Assembly (NCBI GenBank): GCA_902796455.1
Contig: CADBPH010000153.1
Location: 1-6,138 of the forward strand
Direction: 5' to 3'
DNA from: an uncultured Bacteroidia bacterium
Lineage (GTDB): Bacteria > Bacteroidota > Bacteroidia > Bacteroidales > UBA932
DNA length: 6,138 nucleotides
Position numbers and translations under genes: made by a program. Positions 1 to 5,038 of the stretch are shown here, in pieces (position 1 is the first letter of the stretch; every line of letters begins with the position of its first letter). The notes beneath the pieces were generated by a model. The model was given only the letters and a program-made list of their open reading frames with translations, made no database searches and had not been told where the DNA came from.

Positions 1-539
1 CGACCAACTATTCCCGCAGCCAGTCGGACTGCTGCATCAGCGTTGCCTTGACGCGGAACTGGATTCCGGAAATCGCCGTGGTTTACAGCCCCTGGCGGAA
101 CGAATTGTACACCGCATGCAAAGGCGGCGGCGCTTTCTGCAACGGCAAGCCGATCCACGTCTCGGCCCGTCCGTATGAGGATAGTCTGTTTTATTCTGCC
201 ATGAGCACCTACCGGAAAGATCTGTCCAAAGCCTGCTCCGGGTTTATCTACGACGTCTTCATGGAAGTCATTGACATCCGTCGCCTCGGTTCCGCAGCGC
301 TGGAACTCTGCTGCCTGGCGGCAGGCTATGCAGAACTGTTCTTTGAAATCCGGCTCCATCCCTGGGATTATGCGGGGGCGGGACTGATCTTGCAGGAAGC
401 CGGCGGCGTTCTCGGCAACTTCGACGGGCAAGCCCCTTCCCTGCGCCAGGCGGACACGATCCTCGCAGCGAATTCGGCAGAGAGTCTGGGCCGCCTGCAG
501 GAAATGCTGCACCGGCACCTCGACAAAAGGCCGTATTAG
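1..539 (+). CDS. Inositol monophosphatase family protein, 5'-truncated by the window edge
   Basis: This is the C-terminal 178 or so residues of a Mg2+-dependent sugar/inositol phosphate phosphatase (IMPase/SuhB/CysQ superfamily), a cytoplasmic enzyme that hydrolyses phosphate monoesters. The reading frame is open from base 3 and starts with T-N-Y, which fits the end of the family's metal-binding motif DPxDGTTN; about 90 N-terminal residues are therefore outside the window. Visible family features are the ELYTACKGGGAFCNGKPI block, the R-x-GSAALELCCLAAGYAELFFE helix region, and the second metal motif HPWDYAGAGLILQEAGG (Asp codon at 366-368). A TTG at 48 could be read as a start, but the conserved sequence continues upstream of it, so it is internal. 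The gene ends in TAG and converges on the next gene across 13 bases with no terminator-like hairpin seen. Substrate specificity (inositol phosphate, PAP or another) cannot be decided from this fragment. Confidence 0.93.
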   Translation, partial: TNYSRSQSDCCISVALTRNWIPEIAVVYSPWRNELYTACKGGGAFCNGKPIHVSARPYEDSLFYSAMSTYRKDLSKACSGFIYDVFMEVIDIRRLGSAALELCCLAAGYAELFFEIRLHPWDYAGAGLILQEAGGVLGNFDGQAPSLRQADTILAANSAESLGRLQEMLHRHLDKRPY

Positions 540-552
540 CTGAGGATGAACG

Positions 553-1785
553 TTATTTCAGCAGCCGTCCCACCGCCTTCTCCAGGCTCAGGGTCGGCTC
601 GATGATGTTGTACGCTTTCCAGAAATCCGGATCCGCAAAGTAGCGGGCCCTGTCCGAGAGGGATTCCGAAGAACGGAAAGCCTCGGCGCGCTGGATCGGG
701 ACGACTTCCCCCTGCGCATGCCGGTGCGTGACGACCATTTCGGAAACCGCCGTAAACTCCGTGGCCCAGAGTTTTTTGCGCCAGTCGCAATTGAACCGGT
801 ACAGCACCTTCAGATAGGAGAGGCGGCTCTTGCCGTTCTCCCGCTTATAATCCAGCAGAAGGGTCATCTCTTTGGGCTTGAACCGCAGGCCTGCAGGCTT
901 TTTCACCAGCATGGCCCGTGTCGCCTTCTCTTCATCGGAGACGTCCAGTTCCAAGAAAATCCGGGTTACAGCAAGCGTTTCCTGGTCCAGGTAAACCGTC
1001 CCGCTGCTCATGGCGAAATCCGGAGAAACAGCCGGTGTCATCCGGATAACGAATTGCATCCGGTCATCAATGACCTCCGACGGCAGCAGTTTCAGATGGT
1101 AATACTGCAATTGGGTCGGGTCCAAGATACCCTGCCGCAATTTGACCAAATCCAGGTCGACCGCCGTTGCCGGACCGCCGACCACCTTGACGCCCAGCGT
1201 ATCCGACGGCTTCGGGCTGGTCAGCAACCGGCTTTTGACCACGGCGGTACGATCGATCGCGAACGGCGTCTTGAAAGAAGATTTGTATACCTTCAGGACC
1301 GCCTCGGAAATATAGATGAAACGGGAACGTTTCTGGGCGGTCTCACGGTAAAAGCAGTCAAAGAGTTCCGGAGAATCGGGGCAATTGATGGGAATCTTGT
1401 CGATGGCCGCCCGCATCAGGGAAAGCGGATCCCCGGACACGACACGGGCCGGATCGAGGGCAATCGCCAGACGCCGCATTCCCACGGAGAGCCCGGTGAC
1501 ATCTTCCCGGTCCGGGACCGTCCGGGTGACCGTCTGATACCCCAGGAGAGAGAAAGTGACACTCCGCGGCGGGACATTGGACTTGATGACGAAAGTGCCA
1601 TCCATATTCGTCACCGTCGCATACCGTCCTCCGGGCAGGGTAACGGCAACCTCGGAGAGCGGCCTCCCGGTTTCCTGATCCCGGACCGTACCCCGGACAC
1701 TGTACCGGAGCGCCTCCTCCTGGGCGAAGAGTCCCGCATAAGGGACAAGGAGAAGGACACAGAGCAGTCTGACCCACGTTTTCAT
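553..1785 (-). CDS. Secreted carboxypeptidase-regulatory-like domain protein (Bacteroidota type)
   Basis: Exported protein of about 410 residues with no known enzymatic role. I choose the ATG at 1785 because it starts a good Sec signal peptide: MKT, one Arg, then a Leu/Val-rich core and the cleavage-site end GLFA|Q near residue 21. The longer open frame up to 1917 would put 44 hydrophilic residues before this signal and would run through the terminator and into the next gene. Residues about 28-115 form a CarboxypepD_reg-like (PF13715-type) beta-sandwich, with VRGTVRDQETGRPLSEVAVTL and later MDGTFVIKS and TFSLLGYQTV. The rest (about 120-410) is a beta-rich region ending in DPDFWKAYNIIEPTLSLEKA, a tail I recall from similar Bacteroidota proteins. 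It lacks the TonB-receptor barrel length, so it is not a SusC-type transporter. A weak AAAGG lies 10 bases before the ATG. I found no clear promoter in the 70 bases upstream, so expression may come from read-through of the upstream gene. Confidence 0.85.
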   Translation of the reverse strand: MKTWVRLLCVLLLVPYAGLFAQEEALRYSVRGTVRDQETGRPLSEVAVTLPGGRYATVTNMDGTFVIKSNVPPRSVTFSLLGYQTVTRTVPDREDVTGLSVGMRRLAIALDPARVVSGDPLSLMRAAIDKIPINCPDSPELFDCFYRETAQKRSRFIYISEAVLKVYKSSFKTPFAIDRTAVVKSRLLTSPKPSDTLGVKVVGGPATAVDLDLVKLRQGILDPTQLQYYHLKLLPSEVIDDRMQFVIRMTPAVSPDFAMSSGTVYLDQETLAVTRIFLELDVSDEEKATRAMLVKKPAGLRFKPKEMTLLLDYKRENGKSRLSYLKVLYRFNCDWRKKLWATEFTAVSEMVVTHRHAQGEVVPIQRAEAFRSSESLSDRARYFADPDFWKAYNIIEPTLSLEKAVGRLLK

Positions 1786-1812
1786 CGGAACACAACCTTT
1801 ACTACAAGACAC

Positions 1813-1836
1813 AAAAACCGGCCCGAAGGCCGGTTT
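1813..1836 (-). terminator. Rho-independent terminator with UUCG tetraloop after the DUF4332 gene
   Basis: Read on the - strand, this is a perfect 9-base-pair stem AAACCGGCC / GGCCGGTTT enclosing the loop TTCG, closed by a C-G pair, and followed by a T run (positions 1817-1813). C(UUCG)G is the extra-stable tetraloop. It begins about 20 bases after the TAA of the 1856-2263 gene and lies in front of the start codon of the 553-1785 gene. The stem is also perfect on the + strand, where three T follow at 1834-1836, but no + strand gene ends here. Confidence 0.85.
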
Positions 1837-1855
1837 GTCCGATCTGACAGGCAGA

Positions 1856-2263
1856 TTAGTAAGTAACCTTGGGTTCGAGTTCCTTGGCCTGGTCGATGAA
1901 ACGCTGGATTTCAACAACCGTCGGAACGCGTTTGGTCAGGTGTTTGGCCTCATTGACCTCAAGCATCTTCTCAGCAAGATTCTCTGCGTTGCGATGTGCG
2001 AATTCCTTCACGGTATCGACACCGGCAGCCTCGAGAAGTTCGGAGAACTGCGGGCCGACGCCTTTGATACGGAAAAGATCGGCATGGTTGACCCAAGTAA
2101 GAATCAGCTTGCCGGAAATACCGGTTTCTTCCTCCAGCGCTTTGCGGCCTTTCGCCGTTGCGCCTTTTTCGAGAAGCTGGTCAACTGTGTTGATGCCTGC
2201 GGCGATGAGTTTCTCTGCATAGACCTCACCCACGCCCTGGATGTCGATAATGTTGTAAGTCAT
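1856..2263 (-). CDS. DUF4332 domain protein with two helix-hairpin-helix repeats
   Basis: A 135-residue protein with no signal peptide or membrane segment, so probably cytoplasmic. It has two helix-hairpin-helix-like units: residues about 7-34 (DIQGVGEVYAEKLIAAGI then NTVDQLL) and about 66-92 (RIKGVGPQFSELLEAAGV then DTVKEF). The G-V-G turns followed by a helix and A-G-I/V are typical of non-sequence-specific DNA-backbone binding units, and the whole arrangement matches the DUF4332 family. The function of that family is not established; DNA or nucleic acid binding is an inference. The start at 2263 directly precedes the first repeat. No Shine-Dalgarno is seen; the leader is AT-rich, as usual in Bacteroidota. 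The gene has its own promoter-like site and terminator, so it is probably monocistronic, and it is divergent from the TetR gene. Confidence 0.85.
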   Translation of the reverse strand: MTYNIIDIQGVGEVYAEKLIAAGINTVDQLLEKGATAKGRKALEEETGISGKLILTWVNHADLFRIKGVGPQFSELLEAAGVDTVKEFAHRNAENLAEKMLEVNEAKHLTKRVPTVVEIQRFIDQAKELEPKVTY

Positions 2264-2293
2264 AGTACTAATTATTTAGATTGGTCAAAAGTT

Positions 2294-2309
2294 CAATGCA
2301 TTGCATGAA
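2294..2309. promoter_or_regulatory. Operator-like site A, between the DUF4332 promoter and its start codon
   Basis: This stretch contains a perfect 10-base palindrome CAATGCATTG (2294-2303) overlapping the word ATTGCATGAA (2300-2309). The same 10-base word occurs again at 2476-2485, in the TetR promoter. Outer arms TTCA (2292-2295) and TGAA (2306-2309) are also inverted copies. The site would lie just downstream of the predicted transcription start of the DUF4332 gene, where a bound repressor would block it. Binding by the neighbouring TetR protein is inferred from position only. Confidence 0.4.
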
Positions 2310-2322
2310 ACGCCCATGCCCT

Positions 2323-2354
2323 CAAATTTATATATTATTTCGACAATAATCAAT
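2323..2354 (-). promoter_or_regulatory. Promoter-like site for the DUF4332 gene (Bacteroidota -33/-7 type)
   Basis: On the - strand, TAAATTTG (2330-2323) is an exact match to the Bacteroidota -7 consensus TAnnTTTG. Twenty bases upstream lies ATTG (2354-2351), fitting the -33 TTG element. Transcription would start near 2317-2319, giving a leader of roughly 55 bases to the ATG at 2263. The match was made by eye; no start-site data are available. Confidence 0.6.
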
Positions 2355-2473
2355 TTTTTTTCAAAGATTATTTCAGTTTTCCACCGGTCCGCAGCCAGGC
2401 CGCCCAAAAGCACCCCTCCCCGCAACCCGAAACCCTGTCTTTTCACAAAAAAACTGAAAATAAGTATAAATAG

Positions 2474-2488
2474 TGATTGCATGAATCA
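2474..2488. promoter_or_regulatory. Operator-like site B, in the TetR promoter
   Basis: A 15-base inverted repeat, TGATT-GCATG-AATCA, centred on 2481, the size usual for TetR-family operators. It holds the second copy of ATTGCATGAA (2476-2485) and overlaps the TTG (2477-2479) proposed as the -33 element of the TetR gene. Partial outer arms ATAAA (2466-2470) and TTTAT (2489-2493) extend it with uneven spacing. Five-base arms alone could occur by chance; the shared word with site A makes it more interesting. Confidence 0.4.
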
Positions 2489-2507
2489 TTTATTAAACAT
2501 ATCTTTA
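2476..2507 (+). promoter_or_regulatory. Promoter-like site for the TetR gene (Bacteroidota -33/-7 type)
   Basis: ATTG (2476-2479) is followed after 20 bases by TATCTTTA (2500-2507), which matches TAnnTTTG at all but the last position. The 20-base spacing is identical to that of the divergent promoter-like site. Transcription would begin near 2511-2514, which is after the ATG at 2509 and favours the ATG at 2530 as the real start of the TetR gene. Confidence 0.5.
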
Positions 2508-2529
2508 CATGGTAAAAACAAACATTGCC

Positions 2530-3132
2530 ATGCAGGTCTTGAAAAAAGAGATCAATCGTAAGATTCTCGATGCAACCAAAAAACTTGTTTCCCAAAAGGG
2601 ATTCAGAAAAACTTCCATGCGAGAGATTGCCAACGTTTCCGGAGTCAGTCTCGGTAACCTTTACAACTATTATGCTTCGAAAGACGACATCTTAAAGACC
2701 ATCGTCAAGCCGGTTGTCGATATCATGAACAATATCATGGAAAGCGTCAAGACGGCTTCCCTTGCTGAAAATATCTCCGACGAGGTCGGCATGCAGCAGC
2801 TGGACTTGTTGTGCGCCAGCGTGATGAAACTCCGGCGCATGAAACAGCTTGTCAAGATTCTTTACTATAAATCAGATGGTTCCGAAATCGCCAACTACCA
2901 GACCGACTACAAAGAGAACGCCGTCAAGACCGTAAAAACATGGCGCCTCCACCGGAACAATCTTCCCAAAGACATGGATGACAAAGTGCTGGACTTCATT
3001 GTCCAGATGCACGTCAACTGGATGATGACGCTGCTGGAAGGCCTGATCCTCCAGGATTTCGATGAGCCGCAGATCCGCCAGCTCCTGAGAGAATACATCA
3101 GTGTCGACTGGATGTACGTCAAGAAATACTAG
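2530..3132 (+). CDS. TetR/AcrR family transcriptional regulator
   Basis: A 200-residue, all-helical regulator of the TetR family, expected to act as a DNA-binding dimer released by a small ligand. With the start at 2530, residues about 8-55 form the N-terminal DNA-binding domain: INRKILDATKKLVSQKGF, then the helix-turn-helix TSMREIANVSGVSLGNLYNYY and KDDIL. The remainder (about 60-200) is the variable ligand-binding and dimer domain, with no recognisable subfamily. An upstream in-frame ATG at 2509 would add seven residues (MVKTNIA); I prefer 2530 because homologues commonly begin MQxLKxE just before helix 1 and because the promoter-like site places the transcript start after 2509. The gene is divergent from the DUF4332 gene, which it probably controls together with itself. 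Its GC is lower than its neighbours' (about 42-47% in two 60-base lines counted by hand, against 55-65% in two lines of the flanking genes). The ligand is unknown. Confidence 0.9.
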   Translation: MQVLKKEINRKILDATKKLVSQKGFRKTSMREIANVSGVSLGNLYNYYASKDDILKTIVKPVVDIMNNIMESVKTASLAENISDEVGMQQLDLLCASVMKLRRMKQLVKILYYKSDGSEIANYQTDYKENAVKTVKTWRLHRNNLPKDMDDKVLDFIVQMHVNWMMTLLEGLILQDFDEPQIRQLLREYISVDWMYVKKY

Positions 3133-5022
3133 CTATTTCCCGAAAACGATATCCTTGGGACGGGGCAGATAAGCCCCCTCATTGAAGTGCTGGTTGTCCG
3201 GAAGGTCGATATCCTTCCGGGCGGCTCCTTCTTTCATCAGGGCCTGCAGGCGGGGCAGATAATGCTGATACACCCCGCGGGGCGTCGTTCCCTCCTGTGC
3301 GCAGATACTGGCGGCCATGCCGACCACCTCTCCCATCATCGCCCCCGTCCGCATCAGGCGGGTGGATCCGAGCGTGACATGGGTCGTAGAGATATTGCGC
3401 CCCGCCATGAACAGATTCCCGATATTCCGCGAATACAGGCAGCGGTACGGAACGGCATACGGATGGATGGGATTGTGGCGCGTCTCTGCCTTGAATTCAT
3501 TGCCCGGGAAATGGGCGGAATTGGCCGGATCCGGGAAGTGAAGGTCGAAATGCCAGGTCGTCGTGAACGAGCGGTCCTCATGGAAAACCTGCTTGTCCAC
3601 ATCGTCCTGCTTCAGGATATAATCCCCCAGCAAGCGACGTGATTCCCGTTTTCCGGCGATATATGCGACCCAGCCCAGGGCCAGGTCCGCATACTCCGCC
3701 TTGCGGGAATAATGGTTCTTGAGGAAGCTCCAGTTCGAATACACCACCAGCAATCCGTAGTCCCGGATCCGTTCGAAATCCCGGACCTGGTCCAGATTCA
3801 TGCCAGTCTCCCACGTCCATTCCCCCATTTTCACTTTCTCGCAACTCTCCTCCGTGAATGGAACGCCATATATAAATTCGGGAAATACCGTCTTCTTCCC
3901 GGCATCGACGCTGTACCACTGGACAGAAGCCCCCATGGTCAATTTGTCTCCTTTTTCGGGCGCCAGTGCTTCGCCGTATTCATCCCGGCCTTCCCGCCCC
4001 ATGGTCCAGTCCGCCCCGGCCATATAGCCCAGATTGGCATCCCCGGTGCAGTCCGCGAACAGCGGGGCTGTCAACCGCAATTCTTCGCCCGAGACGATAT
4101 GACGGATCACGACGGCGCCGATGGTCCCCGCATCCAGCATTTCCACGCCGACGCAGCGGAAACTGGGATAATAGGAAAGCCCATCCTGGGAACGGATGAA
4201 CGCCTCTTTCTTGCCGTCCTCATAATTCCCGGCCGGTTTCGCGTTTCCCCCGGTGGAATGGCCGAATTCCCGCAGCATCCTCCCCAGGGCCGGATACGGT
4301 CCCATTTCAATTCTTCCGCCCAAATGAACCCGGATTTCCGAGGAATTGTTCCCGCCTGCAACCGGACGGTCATTGACCAGGGCGACCTTGCATCCGAAAC
4401 GGGCGGCGGAGACGGCGGCGCAGATACCGGCAATTCCCCCGCCGACGACGACCAAATCATAATGTCCGCCGTCGGAAGGCTGCTCCGGAAGGGCGCCGCA
4501 ACGGCGTCGGAAGGCTTCCAGGGCCGTGACGTCACCGGGCGGGACATTTCCTTCCTCCCGGGTGAGCCACAGGGCGTCGCAACGGCCGTCAAAGCCTTTC
4601 AAATCGCTCAAAGCCAACGAAGTGACCCCGGCCTTCAACTTCACGCTGCCGGCATATTGCCATTCCCAGCCGCTCCCCTTTGTCCCCAGAACGGTCTTCA
4701 TGGGCTTCCCCTGTACCTTCACCCGGAAGGCACCCGGGCCTTCCGCCGCCGTCCAGGGAGCTGTCCAATTAGAAGTGCGCGCATAGAGGTGGTACACACC
4801 GGACTGCGGGATACGGACCGTCGTTACCGCGTCTTCCACCGGCACGCCCATCCCGTGGGCAATCAGATAAGGTGAGCCCATCTGGTCCATGAACTGCTGG
4901 TCCACGGACCAGCCGCCGACGGAATCAAAGCGTTCCGCCTCGATGAAAATACCGTTTTGGGCGGCCATGACCGGTCCCCCGAGCAGGACAGCCAAGACAG
5001 CCAGGAAAAGCCTGTTGGTCAT
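3133..5022 (-). CDS. Secreted FAD-dependent oxidoreductase (FAD_oxidored, PF12831 type) with N-terminal carbohydrate-binding-like domain
   Basis: A 629-residue exported flavoprotein. Residues 1-21 are a Sec-type signal peptide (MTNR, hydrophobic core, PVMA|AQ). Residues about 24-155 are beta-rich (FIEAERFDSVGGW, then VYHLYARTSNW and GAFRVKVQGKPMKTVLG), resembling galactose-binding-like accessory domains. The flavin domain begins at 188 with YDLVVVGGGIAGICAAVSAA (GxGxxG at 194-199) and continues with GGNNSSEIRVHLGG (223-236), ADCTGDANLGYMAG (323-336), YIAGKRESRRLLGDYIL (454-470) and the C-terminal FAD-contact region NLFMAGRNIS (536-545) plus TRLMRTGAMMGEVVGMAAS (554-572). These are the hallmarks of PF12831. 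Relatives in Bacteroidota are often labelled 'xanthan lyase', a transferred name not supported by a lyase fold here. The substrate is unknown; oxidation of a sugar or glycan is a guess from the accessory domain. It starts 16 bases after the ffh stop codon, without a Shine-Dalgarno, and may be cotranscribed. Its stop codon abuts the TetR stop. Confidence 0.9.
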   Translation of the reverse strand: MTNRLFLAVLAVLLGGPVMAAQNGIFIEAERFDSVGGWSVDQQFMDQMGSPYLIAHGMGVPVEDAVTTVRIPQSGVYHLYARTSNWTAPWTAAEGPGAFRVKVQGKPMKTVLGTKGSGWEWQYAGSVKLKAGVTSLALSDLKGFDGRCDALWLTREEGNVPPGDVTALEAFRRRCGALPEQPSDGGHYDLVVVGGGIAGICAAVSAARFGCKVALVNDRPVAGGNNSSEIRVHLGGRIEMGPYPALGRMLREFGHSTGGNAKPAGNYEDGKKEAFIRSQDGLSYYPSFRCVGVEMLDAGTIGAVVIRHIVSGEELRLTAPLFADCTGDANLGYMAGADWTMGREGRDEYGEALAPEKGDKLTMGASVQWYSVDAGKKTVFPEFIYGVPFTEESCEKVKMGEWTWETGMNLDQVRDFERIRDYGLLVVYSNWSFLKNHYSRKAEYADLALGWVAYIAGKRESRRLLGDYILKQDDVDKQVFHEDRSFTTTWHFDLHFPDPANSAHFPGNEFKAETRHNPIHPYAVPYRCLYSRNIGNLFMAGRNISTTHVTLGSTRLMRTGAMMGEVVGMAASICAQEGTTPRGVYQHYLPRLQALMKEGAARKDIDLPDNQHFNEGAYLPRPKDIVFGK

Positions 5023-5038
5023 ATAAATAGAAATAAAG

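Noticed and set aside
718..1866. A 382-codon open frame on the + strand over the secreted carboxypeptidase-regulatory-like gene
   Set aside because: The - strand frame has a signal peptide and a recognisable domain. The + strand translation is an Arg/Gly/Pro-rich low-complexity shadow and runs through the terminator hairpin.
1786..1917. N-terminal extension of the secreted protein up to the ATG at 1917
   Set aside because: It would place 44 polar residues before a normal signal peptide, encode across the terminator hairpin and overlap the 3' end of the DUF4332 gene.
1835..2308. A 157-codon + strand frame over the DUF4332 gene
   Set aside because: The - strand product has two well-formed helix-hairpin-helix repeats. 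The + strand frame has no family resemblance and begins inside the terminator region.
2285..2561. Short open frames (65 and 86 codons) on both strands of the divergent intergenic region
   Set aside because: They cross the two promoter-like sites, have no recognisable motif, and one runs into the TetR coding sequence in another frame.
3712..4875. A 387-codon open frame on the + strand inside the oxidoreductase gene
   Set aside because: It lies entirely antisense to a gene with clear FAD motifs. Its translation is rich in Arg, Pro, His and Gly without any recognisable domain, as expected for a shadow frame in GC-rich DNA.
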